Assembly (NCBI GenBank): GCA_032260445.1
Contig: JAVVFG010000129.1
Coordinates: 1 to 10,042 of the forward strand
DNA from: JAAYYY01 sp032260445
GTDB lineage: Bacteria > Chloroflexota > Anaerolineae > Promineifilales > Promineifilaceae
Length of the DNA: 10,042 nucleotides
Direction of reading: 5' to 3'
The notes below the pieces were generated by a model. The model made no database searches, was not told the origin of the DNA, and saw only the letters and a list, made by a program, of their open reading frames with translations. Made by a program: the position numbers and the translations under genes. Below, in pieces: positions 1-6,304 of the stretch. How positions within the stretch are numbered: position 1 is the first letter of the stretch; every line of letters begins with the position of its first letter.

Positions 1-484
1 CGCCAGCCTCCTGGCCCGCGGCGAGCGCAGCGACCAGCCAATCCGCAAGCTCGCCCTCGCCGCTGGCGCGCTCCGCCTCGAACCGCTCGGCCATCGCTTC
101 GACGGTACCGGGTAGCAGGATATTCCCCTGGCAGGCGTACCCTTCGCCGACCACGTGGCCCGCCCAAGCGTAACACGCCTCACCCGTAAACGCCGCGGCA
201 TTGCCAGCGCGGTCGACAAAGCCGGCCTGACGTTGCGCGCGCCCATCGTCGGCATCGAGTAGTTGCTGTAAAGCCTGCGAGGCGGGCACGCCATCAGCCA
301 TCAGCTTCAGCCCCTCTGGCCCGTAGCGGAGGTTTGCGTAGGACTGCGTGGCCACCGCACCTGCGCCGGCACGAGCCCAGGGGACAAGCGCGCCGACTGC
401 CAGGAACTTGGACTGGACGGCGACACCCCACTCTTCCCGCCCGGGGTCATAAGCAACGATGGAAAAGGTGGCGATTGGGTGCAC
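1..484 (-). CDS. DUF1028 family Ntn-hydrolase-like protein (3' end outside window)
   Basis: The first 161 codons read from a GTG at 482-484 without interruption to the window edge, so the C-terminus is missing. The N-terminus reads MHPIATFSIVAYD, followed by WGVAVQSKFLAVG, a Gly/Ala-rich VPWARAGAGAVATQSY stretch and, further on, CYAWAGHVVG and YACQGNIL; this ordered set of motifs is characteristic of DUF1028. Family knowledge: a solved DUF1028 structure has the N-terminal nucleophile (Ntn) hydrolase fold, but no reaction is established. Thr6 is the likely nucleophile by analogy, which would require removal of a five-residue leader; this is inference. The GTG start is fixed by a perfect AGGAGG six bases upstream. 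It is the last visible gene of the scpB-rluB operon, beginning 10 bases after the rluB stop, so it is probably co-transcribed. Family assignment is strong; the biochemical role is unknown. Confidence 0.88.
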   Translation of the reverse strand, partial: MHPIATFSIVAYDPGREEWGVAVQSKFLAVGALVPWARAGAGAVATQSYANLRYGPEGLKLMADGVPASQALQQLLDADDGRAQRQAGFVDRAGNAAAFTGEACYAWAGHVVGEGYACQGNILLPGTVEAMAERFEAERASGEGELADWLVAALAAGQEAG

Positions 485-490
485 TGCAGA

Positions 491-496
491 CCTCCT
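491..496 (-). promoter_or_regulatory. Shine-Dalgarno of the DUF1028 gene, overlapping the rluB stop
   Basis: On the minus strand AGGAGG lies six bases before the GTG start at 484 and shares two bases with the rluB TAG stop codon (495-497). It decides the GTG start and implies translational coupling: ribosomes finishing rluB release directly on the binding site of the next gene. Confidence 0.8.
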
Positions 497-1268
497 AACT
501 CGAGCTGGCTCGTTCTGTGTCACGCCGGCGCCGCTGGCGCCCTGCTTCCTTCTGCTGAATCGTGCGCTTCAGCACGGCAACTTCGGCCAGCGTCAGGTGG
601 CGCCACTTCCCCGGTTCGAGGTCACCAAGTGCCAGGGGGCCGATGCGTGTGCGCATGAGACGCTGCACTGGATGGCTAAAGGCGGCGGCAATACGCCGGA
701 TCTGCCGTTTTCGCCCTTCGCGCAGGGTGACGCGCAGCCGCGTGCTGTCATCGCCCCGCTGCACGACGTCGATCGTTGCCGGTGCCGTCAACTTCCCGTC
801 AAGCATCACGCCGCGTCGCCACTCCTCGAGGGCTTCATCCGCCATCCGGCCTTCAACCTCTACTTCATAAACCTTCTCGTGTTCGTAACGCGGGTGGGTA
901 AGACGATGGGCGAGGCGCCCGTCATTGGTTAACAGAATCAGCCCTTCGCTCGGCTTGTCGAGGCGGCCTACGGGATACAGATGACCGGGGAGGGGCACGA
1001 GCTCGCGCACTGTCGGACGGTCCTCGTCAAGCTCATCTTCTGTGGAAGACAGCACGCCGCGCGGTTTGTGCACCATCACGTAGATGGGACGCTGTGCGGC
1101 AATCGGCTTTCCATCGACCGTGATCGTGTCTTTCTCTGGGTCTGCCTTGTCACCCAGCTTCGCGACCCGACCGTTTACCCGTACGCGCCCCGCGCGGATT
1201 ACCGCTTCGTTGGCACGACGCGAGCCGAGGCCGGCATAGGCCATGAGCTTCTGCAACCGCTCGACCAT
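495..1268 (-). CDS. rluB: 23S rRNA pseudouridine synthase, RsuA/RluB family
   Basis: This 257-residue protein isomerises a uridine of ribosomal RNA to pseudouridine during ribosome assembly. An N-terminal S4 RNA-binding domain (about residues 3-50, with RLQKLMAYAGLGSRRANEA) is followed by the catalytic domain: HKPRGVLSS at 67-75, then VGRLDKPSEGLILLTNDG with catalytic Asp104, then RLTHPRYEHEKVYEV, and near the C-terminus EGRKRQIRR. The order and length are normal for the family. The tail after about 240 is short and very basic (GRQRRRRD). The motif has SEG where many relatives have TSG. RluB (23S target) is preferred over RsuA (16S) because of adjacency to scpB, a common pairing; substrate specificity is not directly readable. 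The ATG at 1266-1268 overlaps the scpB TAA by one base (TAATG), and the end of scpB supplies a GGAGGAG Shine-Dalgarno, so the two are translationally coupled. Confidence 0.92.
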   Translation of the reverse strand: MVERLQKLMAYAGLGSRRANEAVIRAGRVRVNGRVAKLGDKADPEKDTITVDGKPIAAQRPIYVMVHKPRGVLSSTEDELDEDRPTVRELVPLPGHLYPVGRLDKPSEGLILLTNDGRLAHRLTHPRYEHEKVYEVEVEGRMADEALEEWRRGVMLDGKLTAPATIDVVQRGDDSTRLRVTLREGRKRQIRRIAAAFSHPVQRLMRTRIGPLALGDLEPGKWRHLTLAEVAVLKRTIQQKEAGRQRRRRDTERASSS

Positions 1269-1828
1269 TACTCCTCCTCATCTTCACGAGCCAGTGCTGG
1301 TAGCTCGGCGAGTGACACCAGCCCGAAGTACTGGAGAAACTCGGGCGTGGTGCCGTACAGAATGGGGCGTCCTGGCGTCTCGCGGCGACCAACCTCCTCT
1401 AGCAACCCTTTGCTCAGGAGTGTGCGCAAGGCGCCGTCGGAGTTGACGCCGCGGATTTCGTCGATCTCCGGCCGGGTCGCTGGCTGCATGTAGGCGACGA
1501 TCGCCAGCACTTCAAGGGCCGCCTGGCTGAGCCGGCCAGATGCCTCCAGGCCCAAAAAGCGTTCGACGACAGCAGCCGCTTCCGGCGCTGTGGTCAACTG
1601 CACCTCGTTACCGCTCCACTGCAGGCGCAGGCCTCTCCGGGCATAGTCATCCTCTAGCGAGCGTAGCAGCCCCTGAACAGCAGTAGGGGTCGTGTCCAGG
1701 GTTCGGGCCAAGCGGTATAGGCTCACCGGGCCGCTGGCGACGAAGAGAATGCTCTCCAGCAGGTGAGCCACATCTGGTTCGTGCGTGGCGGCAGTCATAT
1801 CGTTCATCGGATCTTCGCTCATTGCCAT
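1268..1828 (-). CDS. scpB: Segregation and condensation protein B
   Basis: ScpB is the winged-helix kleisin-associated subunit of the SMC-ScpAB condensin complex, which compacts and separates chromosomes on the nucleoid. The 186-residue protein shows two winged-helix halves: LLESILFVASGPVSLYRLA at about 23-41, and LSQAALEVLAIVAYMQPATRPEIDEIRGVNSDGALRTLL split across about 100-138, followed by GRPILYGTTPEFLQYFGL at 153-170, the family signature. The C-terminus is acidic (REDEEE). The start is uncertain: ATG at 1828, 1822 and 1807 are all in frame and none has a clear Shine-Dalgarno, so the first ten residues could be non-coding or the mRNA could be leaderless. It is the first gene of the leftward operon. 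Unusually no scpA lies upstream; that place is taken by a divergent dipeptidase gene. Identity is secure. Confidence 0.95.
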   Translation of the reverse strand: MAMSEDPMNDMTAATHEPDVAHLLESILFVASGPVSLYRLARTLDTTPTAVQGLLRSLEDDYARRGLRLQWSGNEVQLTTAPEAAAVVERFLGLEASGRLSQAALEVLAIVAYMQPATRPEIDEIRGVNSDGALRTLLSKGLLEEVGRRETPGRPILYGTTPEFLQYFGLVSLAELPALAREDEEE

Positions 1829-1835
1829 CGTCTAC

Positions 1836-1857
1836 TATAATATCTGTTTTGATTATA
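1836..1857. promoter_or_regulatory. Overlapping divergent promoter region (scpB leftward, dipeptidase rightward)
   Basis: The 64-bp gap between two divergent starts is the most AT-rich spot nearby. It holds TATAAT at 1836-1841 on the plus strand and TATAAT on the minus strand (ATTATA at 1852-1857 as written), separated by ten bases, forming an inverted repeat of two -10-like hexamers facing each other. Plus-strand transcription would begin near 1848 and minus-strand transcription near 1845, so RNA polymerase could not occupy both at once. Further candidates are TATAAC at 1854-1859 (plus) and TATTAT at 1837-1842 (minus). No convincing -35 element is visible for any of them, so the exact promoters remain inferred. 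Confidence 0.5.
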
Positions 1858-1892
1858 ACGGAAAGACGAACTGCTCAGGAGTCAGAAGAAAG

Positions 1893-3311
1893 ATGGTTAC
1901 CGATCGTGCCCTAGAAGCTCCCCTCAGCTACGCTGCCCAACACCAAAGTGCCCATCTGGAGGAGCTCTTCGAGTTTCTCCGGATTCCCAGCATCAGCGCC
2001 CAACCGCAGCACCGCGAGGACGTCGCCCGCGCCGCCGAGTGGCTGGCGGATTCAATGACTGCTGCTGGACTCGAAAATGTACGCATTATCGAGACGGACG
2101 GCCACCCGCTTGTATATGGGGACAACCTCAAGGCCGGGCCGGGCGCTCCGACTGTGCTTATCTACGGTCACTACGATGTGCAGCCACCCGAGCCGCTGGA
2201 TCTATGGGAATCACCTCCTTTCGAACCGGATGTGCGCGATGACTATGTCTATGCTCGGGGCTCAGCCGACGATAAGGGCCAACTTTTCATTCACGTCAAA
2301 GCCATTGAGGCTTTTGTCCGTTGTCGCAATGGGCTGCCGGTGAACGTCAAGGTCCTGGCAGAAGGTGAAGAAGAGGTCGGCGGGCCATCGCTCGCAGCCT
2401 TCATCCCCGAACAGGAAGAGCTGTTGAGCGCCGACGTGGCCGTGATCTCAGATACGCCGATGCTTGCCATCGGCAAACCGGCCATTGTCTATGGGCTGCG
2501 CGGTCTGGCGTATATGCTGGTCGACGTATACGGGCCGAAGCGTGATCTTCATTCCGGCCATTATGGTGGCGCGGTGAAGAACCCGATCAATGCGCTAGCG
2601 CACATCATTGCCCGCCTCCAGGACGAAGGCGGCAAGGTGCTCATCCCCGGATTTTATGACGACGTGCGCACACTCGACGAGGAGGAGCGCAAGATACTCA
2701 GTGAGCTCCCGTTCGACGAGCAGGCGTGGGCTGAGGAAATCGGCGTGTTGGGGCCGTGGGGCGAGCCAGATTACACGCTGATCGAGCGCATCGGCGCGCG
2801 CCCAACCCTAGACGTCAACGGCATTGTCGGTGGCTACACGGGCGAAGGAGGCAAGACCGTATTGCCGGCTCATGCCCACGCCAAGATCTCAATGCGCCTC
2901 GTGCCAGACCAGAATCCAGAGGAAATTGCCGATGCGTTCACCCGCTATGTGACGGAAATCGCGCCGCCTGAGGTGCGCGTTGAGGTTCAAACGACCGGCG
3001 GCGGCTCCTTTGCCAGTATCTCTGACTATAACACGGATGCCGTCCGTGCTGCGGCGGACGCTTACTATGAAGTCTATGGCGAGAAGCCGGTGTTGATGCG
3101 CGAAGGAGGCTCCATCCCCGTTGTTGGGCAGCTACAATCGCACCTGGGGCTCGAAACCGTTCTGATGGGGTTCAGCTCGCCCGATGCGCAGATCCACGCG
3201 CCAAATGAGCGCTTCTACCTGCCTAACTATTACCAGGGCATCGAGACCGTCATCCACTTTCTGTACGGGTACGCCCAGCGGTTCCGCGCGGAGCATGTCG
3301 AGGAGTCGTAG
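1893..3311 (+). CDS. M20 family metallo-dipeptidase
   Basis: This 472-residue cytoplasmic enzyme belongs to the CNDP/carnosinase-like branch of the M20 zinc peptidases, which hydrolyse dipeptides. All metal and catalytic residues are present: GHYDVQP with His93 and Asp95, SADDKG with bridging Asp126, EGEEEVGG with catalytic Glu160 and ligand Glu161, VISDTP with Asp187, and IHAPNE with His435. His220 in DLHSGHYGG belongs to the lid/dimerisation domain (about 210-370) and normally contacts the substrate carboxylate of the partner subunit. The reading frame is open further upstream, but that part overlaps scpB and lacks family similarity; ATG 1893 gives a normal N-terminus (LFEFLRIPSIS) and has AGGAG 11 bases upstream plus a purine-rich run. 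It is a single-gene unit ending at a terminator. The exact substrate (general dipeptides, or modified peptides) cannot be told. Confidence 0.93.
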   Translation: MVTDRALEAPLSYAAQHQSAHLEELFEFLRIPSISAQPQHREDVARAAEWLADSMTAAGLENVRIIETDGHPLVYGDNLKAGPGAPTVLIYGHYDVQPPEPLDLWESPPFEPDVRDDYVYARGSADDKGQLFIHVKAIEAFVRCRNGLPVNVKVLAEGEEEVGGPSLAAFIPEQEELLSADVAVISDTPMLAIGKPAIVYGLRGLAYMLVDVYGPKRDLHSGHYGGAVKNPINALAHIIARLQDEGGKVLIPGFYDDVRTLDEEERKILSELPFDEQAWAEEIGVLGPWGEPDYTLIERIGARPTLDVNGIVGGYTGEGGKTVLPAHAHAKISMRLVPDQNPEEIADAFTRYVTEIAPPEVRVEVQTTGGGSFASISDYNTDAVRAAADAYYEVYGEKPVLMREGGSIPVVGQLQSHLGLETVLMGFSSPDAQIHAPNERFYLPNYYQGIETVIHFLYGYAQRFRAEHVEES

Positions 3312-3382
3312 CAGCTCCGGTGCTGCGACCGCACTGTTCACTCAGCATTGGTCGTGGCCCGCGCTACCGCAAAGAGCAGCCA

Positions 3383-3415
3383 GAGGGTCTCCTGATTTCG
3401 GGAGACTCTCCTTCT
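3383..3415. terminator. Hairpin terminator between convergent genes
   Basis: GAGGGTCTCC (3383-3392) pairs with GGAGACTCTC (3401-3410) over ten base pairs, one a G-T wobble, around an eight-base loop. On the plus strand it is followed by CTTCT, a weak T-rich tail; on the minus strand by a mixed T-rich stretch. It lies 71 bases past the dipeptidase stop and 18 bases past the stop of the convergent isoaspartyl peptidase gene, so it probably serves both directions. The poor T tract makes its efficiency uncertain. Confidence 0.6.
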
Positions 3416-3428
3416 AGCAATAACCGCC

Positions 3429-4337
3429 TCAATGACCGCTGGTAACCGAGCCGTCGCCTGTAGCCCATGCATGCGGCATGGCAACGGTGTTATAGGCAAA
3501 GCCCACATTGCCACGCGCATCGACGGCGATGATGCCACCATGCCCGCCGACGCGCTCGGACAACACTTGAACCGCTGCCTGGCAGGCATTTGCTGCCGGT
3601 AGCCCATTGGCAATGAAGTCACAGACGCGCTTACTGATCAGGACTTTCATCAGGTCCTCGCCGTAGCCGGTGGCGCTGGCAGCACCGTGCCAGTTGTCGG
3701 CATAGGCGCCGCTGCCGACGAGGGGCGTATCCCCAACCCGTCCGGGGGCCTTCAGGCGCGTGCCGCCGGTCGAGGTGGCTGCGGCGACATCGCCGTGACT
3801 ATCCAGCGCAACCGCGCCGACCGTGCCCATCTGTCCCTCGCCACTAATCATCGCCTGCAAATCGTAGTCAGGGTCAGCCTGTAGGGCGTGGAAGCGCTCC
3901 AGCTCCTCGCCGGCGAGAAGCTCGGTGATATCGCAGCGTGGGAAATTGATCTTTTCGGCAAAGGCGTCGGCGCCATGGGCGACAAGGAGATTGTGTTTTG
4001 ACTCCGAGAGGACGCGGCGGGCCAGGCTGATCGGATGGCGAACCCGTTGTACAGCGCCGACAGCACCCAACGCGAGTGTGCGCCCGTCCATAACGATTGC
4101 GTCCATCTCAATCTGGCCTTCGCTGTTGAGATAGCTGCCGCGCCCGGCGTCGAGGACCGGTGAATCCTCCAGGATACATACGGCGGCTTCAACAGCGTCC
4201 ATACTGCTGCCGCCAGCTACGAGGACGTCCCGTCCTGCGCTGGCGGCTTGCTCGCACGCCGCAACTGCCTCTACGATCCTCTCTTCCTCGAGCTTCCAGG
4301 CTCCGGCTCCCCCGTGAACGATGATGGCAATGGTCAC
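3429..4337 (-). CDS. iaaA: Isoaspartyl peptidase / type III L-asparaginase (Ntn hydrolase)
   Basis: This 302-residue precursor belongs to the plant-type asparaginase family, which cleaves beta-aspartyl (isoaspartyl) dipeptides and L-asparagine after self-cleavage into two subunits. The N-terminus IAIIVHGGAGAW, the GSSMDAVEAAVCILEDSP block (44-60), AGRGSYLNSEGQIEMDA (64-80), and MGTVGAVALD with Thr172 are all present. Thr172 would become the N-terminal nucleophile of the beta subunit after cleavage at Gly171-Thr172. Downstream TSTGG and GRVGDTPLVGSGAYAD are the substrate-pocket motifs, and GGHGGIIAVD closes the fold. A longer frame reaches an ATG at 4421, but the GTG at 4335-4337 is preferred because GGAGG lies five bases upstream and the family starts here. 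It is a single-gene unit converging on the dipeptidase; both may serve peptide turnover, though this is only suggested by position. Confidence 0.93.
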   Translation of the reverse strand: MTIAIIVHGGAGAWKLEEERIVEAVAACEQAASAGRDVLVAGGSSMDAVEAAVCILEDSPVLDAGRGSYLNSEGQIEMDAIVMDGRTLALGAVGAVQRVRHPISLARRVLSESKHNLLVAHGADAFAEKINFPRCDITELLAGEELERFHALQADPDYDLQAMISGEGQMGTVGAVALDSHGDVAAATSTGGTRLKAPGRVGDTPLVGSGAYADNWHGAASATGYGEDLMKVLISKRVCDFIANGLPAANACQAAVQVLSERVGGHGGIIAVDARGNVGFAYNTVAMPHAWATGDGSVTSGH

Positions 4338-4391
4338 ATCTCCCTCCGTACTATGGGATCGACGCGAGTTTTGGGTCCGCGCCGGGAGCGG

Positions 4392-4420
4392 ATTGTAGAC
4401 TGAAACGACCGCAATAACCA
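4392..4420 (-). promoter_or_regulatory. Possible promoter of the isoaspartyl peptidase gene
   Basis: On the minus strand TACAAT (4392-4397) follows TGGTTA (4415-4420) with a 17-base spacer. The -10 is good, the -35 matches the consensus at only three positions. Transcription would begin near 4385, giving a leader of about 48 bases containing the GGAGG ribosome binding site. It lies back to back with the tRNA promoter. Confidence 0.35.
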
Positions 4421-4443
4421 CCCTAAACCGGAGATGAAGGAGT

Positions 4444-4471
4444 TTGACTTCCCTAGCGCTTCTGATAGAAT
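4444..4471 (+). promoter_or_regulatory. Promoter of tRNA-Asn
   Basis: TTGACT (4444-4449) and TAGAAT (4466-4471) are separated by 16 bases, and the -10 is preceded by TGA, giving the extended TGn element. Transcription would begin near 4478, about eight bases before the mature tRNA, which leaves the short 5' leader expected for RNase P removal. This is the best-matching sigma-70-type promoter in the window. Confidence 0.75.
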
Positions 4472-4485
4472 AATCGGTGCTGCTT

Positions 4486-4557
4486 TCCTCAGTAGCTCAA
4501 TGGCAGAGCATGCGGCTGTTAACCGCAGGGTTGCTGGTTCGAGTCCAGCCTGAGGAG
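4486..4557 (+). tRNA. tRNA-Asn (anticodon GTT)
   Basis: A full cloverleaf of 72 bases. The acceptor stem TCCTCAG/CTGAGGA has seven Watson-Crick pairs. The D arm is GCTC/GAGC with loop AATGGCA. The anticodon arm is TGCGG/CCGCA with loop CTGTTAA, placing GTT at 4518-4520, which reads AAC and AAU (Asn). A five-base variable region GGGTT follows, then the T arm GCTGG/CCAGC with loop TTCGAGT. The discriminator is G4557. The next bases are CCT, so the CCA end is not encoded and must be added by tRNA nucleotidyltransferase. It is a monocistronic unit with its own promoter and terminator. Confidence 0.97.
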
Positions 4558-4563
4558 CCTATC

Positions 4564-4595
4564 GGGACGGCGGATTTTTCTGCCGTCCCTTTTTT
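4564..4595 (+). terminator. Intrinsic terminator of tRNA-Asn
   Basis: GGGACGGC (4564-4571) pairs perfectly with GCCGTCCC (4582-4589) over eight base pairs, with a ten-base T-rich loop, and is followed at once by six T residues (4590-4595). It begins seven bases after the tRNA end, isolating the tRNA from gpmI. Confidence 0.93.
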
Positions 4596-4626
4596 GTTAT
4601 CTACCGGAGTCGTCTGTGTCCGTGAT

Positions 4627-4654
4627 TTGTGCCGCACGGCGGAGTTGGTAGAAT
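4627..4654 (+). promoter_or_regulatory. Likely promoter of gpmI
   Basis: TTGTGC (4627-4632) and TAGAAT (4649-4654) are 16 bases apart, and TGG precedes the -10 as an extended TGn element. The spacing and -10 are the same as in the tRNA-Asn promoter. Because a strong terminator lies just upstream, gpmI needs its own promoter, which supports the call. Transcription would begin near 4661 and leave a GC-rich leader of about 110 bases. Confidence 0.5.
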
Positions 4655-4733
4655 TCAGAGGACGGTGTTCCGCAGCCATAGACCTGGCCGGCCGGTCCGG
4701 CGAGTCAAGCGCTGCGGCGTCGCTAATGAGATT

Positions 4734-4752
4734 CGCGGCAGTGGCTGCCGTG
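4734..4752 (+). promoter_or_regulatory. Hairpin beside the gpmI Shine-Dalgarno
   Basis: CGGCAG (4736-4741) and CTGCCG (4745-4750) pair perfectly around a TGG loop, with G4735-T4751 and C4734-G4752 extending the stem to eight pairs. The stem ends two bases before AAGGAG (4755-4760), the ribosome binding site of gpmI, which lies ten bases before ATG 4771. A stem this close could modulate ribosome access or simply keep the site unpaired; no riboswitch family is recognised. Confidence 0.45.
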
Positions 4753-4770
4753 CCAAGGAGCATAAGAAAA

Positions 4771-6303
4771 ATGAAGACTTACCCCACGGTCGCGCTTATC
4801 ATTCTGGACGGCTGGGGAATTCGCGAGATGGAACACGGCAATGCCGTCGTTCAGGCAAACACGCCAAACCATGACAGCTGGCTACGTGAGGTGGAGCGCT
4901 GTGTTCTGGATGCCTCAGGCATGGCTGTTGGCTTGCCGGAAGACCAAATGGGCAACTCCGAAGTAGGCCACCTTAATCTCGGCGCAGGGCGCGTCGTCTA
5001 CCAGGATTTCACCCGGATCAACATGGCCATCGAGGAGCGGGAGTTCTTCTCGATGGCGCCGCTCCTCGAAGGCATCGTACACGCGGAGGAGAGCGGCGGT
5101 AAAGTACACGTAATCGGTCTCCTTGGCCCTGGAGGTGTCCACAGCCATATCGAGCACCTCTACGCAACGATCGAGCTTATCTGCGAGTATCAGATGCAGC
5201 CAATCCTGCATGTGATCACCGATGGGCGCGATACCCCGCCGCGGAGCGGGTTAGGTTATCTGCAGACCCTTGAGGCGTTCCTGGAGAACCATTTCGGTAC
5301 GATTGCCACGGTGAGCGGGCGCTATTACGCGATGGACCGCGACAGACGCTGGCAGCGCACCGAGCAGGCCTACCGGGCAATGGTTGACCGTGAAGGCGTG
5401 CAGGCTGAGACAGCGCAGCAGGCGATTAGCCAATCCTACGCCGCGGACGTCACCGACGAGTTTATCCAGCCTACGGTGATCCATTCGGAACTGAACGTGG
5501 CCGTTGAGGCGGGCGACACGCTAATCTTCTTCAATTTCCGTGCCGACCGCATGCGACAGATTGTCCGGGCCTTTGTCGACGAGGCGTTTGATGGCTTCTC
5601 CCGCAGCTACATCCAAGATCTGCGCGCCGTTACCTTCACATCCTATGAACATGACCTCCCGGCTGAAGTCGTATTCCCTGACGAGAACGTCGTCAATCCA
5701 CTTGCCGAGGTGATCAGCTCGGCGGGCCGTTCGCAGTTTCACGCGGCCGAAACCGAGAAGTACGCGCACGTCACTTATTTCTTTAACGGAGGGCGCGAAG
5801 AGCAGTTCCCCGGGGAAGGGCGGTACCTCGAACCATCACCGAAGGTGGCAACTTATGACCTGCAACCAGAGATGAGCGCCGAGCCGTTGACGGAAGCCGT
5901 GCTGGAGCGCCTGCAAAGCCACGACGACGCTTTTATCCTGGTTAACTATGCTAACCCGGACATGGTCGGGCATACGGGTGTCCTGGAAGCGGCCATTGCC
6001 GCCTGCCAGGCCGTCGACTCTTGTGCAGGCCGGTTGGTCGAGGCAGTTGTCGCCAAAGGCGGCGTGGCTCTGGTCACGGCTGACCACGGCAACGCCGAAC
6101 GGATGCTCGATGAGGAAACCGGGGGACCCCATACGTACCATACCACCAACCCCGTCTCATTCTTTATGATCGGCGACGATTACTTTGCGCCTCGCCCGCG
6201 TGCCATCCTGGCAGATGTCGCTCCGACTGTTCTGGCTTTGCTTGGGATTTCGCAGCCAGATGAGATGACCGGGCGCAGCATCCTGCAGCACAAAGGATTG
6301 TAG
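4771..6303 (+). CDS. gpmI: 2,3-bisphosphoglycerate-independent phosphoglycerate mutase
   Basis: This 510-residue cytoplasmic enzyme interconverts 3- and 2-phosphoglycerate in glycolysis and gluconeogenesis with two Mn ions and a phosphoserine intermediate. The length is typical. Visible active-site residues are Asp13 (ILDGWG) and the nucleophile Ser63 (MGNSEVGHLNLGAGR), then the inserted phosphotransfer domain with DGRDTPPRSG, SGRYYAMDRDRRW, FNFRADR (Arg257, Arg260) and EKYAHVTYFFNGG (Lys330), then Asp397 and His401 (NPDMVGHTG), Asp438 and His439 (TADHGNAE) and His457 (HTYHTTNP). No key residue is missing. The frame is open upstream through the tRNA region, but ATG 4771 gives the family N-terminus MKTYPTVALIILDGWG and has AAGGAG ten bases ahead. 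It probably has its own promoter. A hairpin without a T run follows the stop, so readthrough into the next gene is possible. Confidence 0.97.
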   Translation: MKTYPTVALIILDGWGIREMEHGNAVVQANTPNHDSWLREVERCVLDASGMAVGLPEDQMGNSEVGHLNLGAGRVVYQDFTRINMAIEEREFFSMAPLLEGIVHAEESGGKVHVIGLLGPGGVHSHIEHLYATIELICEYQMQPILHVITDGRDTPPRSGLGYLQTLEAFLENHFGTIATVSGRYYAMDRDRRWQRTEQAYRAMVDREGVQAETAQQAISQSYAADVTDEFIQPTVIHSELNVAVEAGDTLIFFNFRADRMRQIVRAFVDEAFDGFSRSYIQDLRAVTFTSYEHDLPAEVVFPDENVVNPLAEVISSAGRSQFHAAETEKYAHVTYFFNGGREEQFPGEGRYLEPSPKVATYDLQPEMSAEPLTEAVLERLQSHDDAFILVNYANPDMVGHTGVLEAAIAACQAVDSCAGRLVEAVVAKGGVALVTADHGNAERMLDEETGGPHTYHTTNPVSFFMIGDDYFAPRPRAILADVAPTVLALLGISQPDEMTGRSILQHKGL

Positions 6304-6304
6304 C

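Noticed and set aside
459..932. Plus-strand open frame of 157 codons
   Set aside because: It lies opposite rluB and the start of DUF1028, has no recognisable motif, and is explained by high GC content.
1785..1892. In-frame N-terminal extension of the dipeptidase
   Set aside because: The added part overlaps scpB and the divergent promoter region and has no similarity to M20 N-termini; ATG 1893 gives a normal start.
4338..4421. 28-residue N-terminal extension of the isoaspartyl peptidase from ATG 4421
   Set aside because: The GTG at 4337 has a good Shine-Dalgarno and matches where the family starts; the extension is not a convincing signal peptide.
4631..4719. Functional second tRNA after tRNA-Asn
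   Set aside because: The possible acceptor ends pair, but the T arm and anticodon arm do not form and there is no TTC loop; kept only as a weak relic hypothesis.
4477..4770. In-frame N-terminal extension of gpmI of about 98 codons
   Set aside because: It would translate through the tRNA-Asn gene and its terminator, and the family N-terminus begins exactly at ATG 4771 behind an AAGGAG site.
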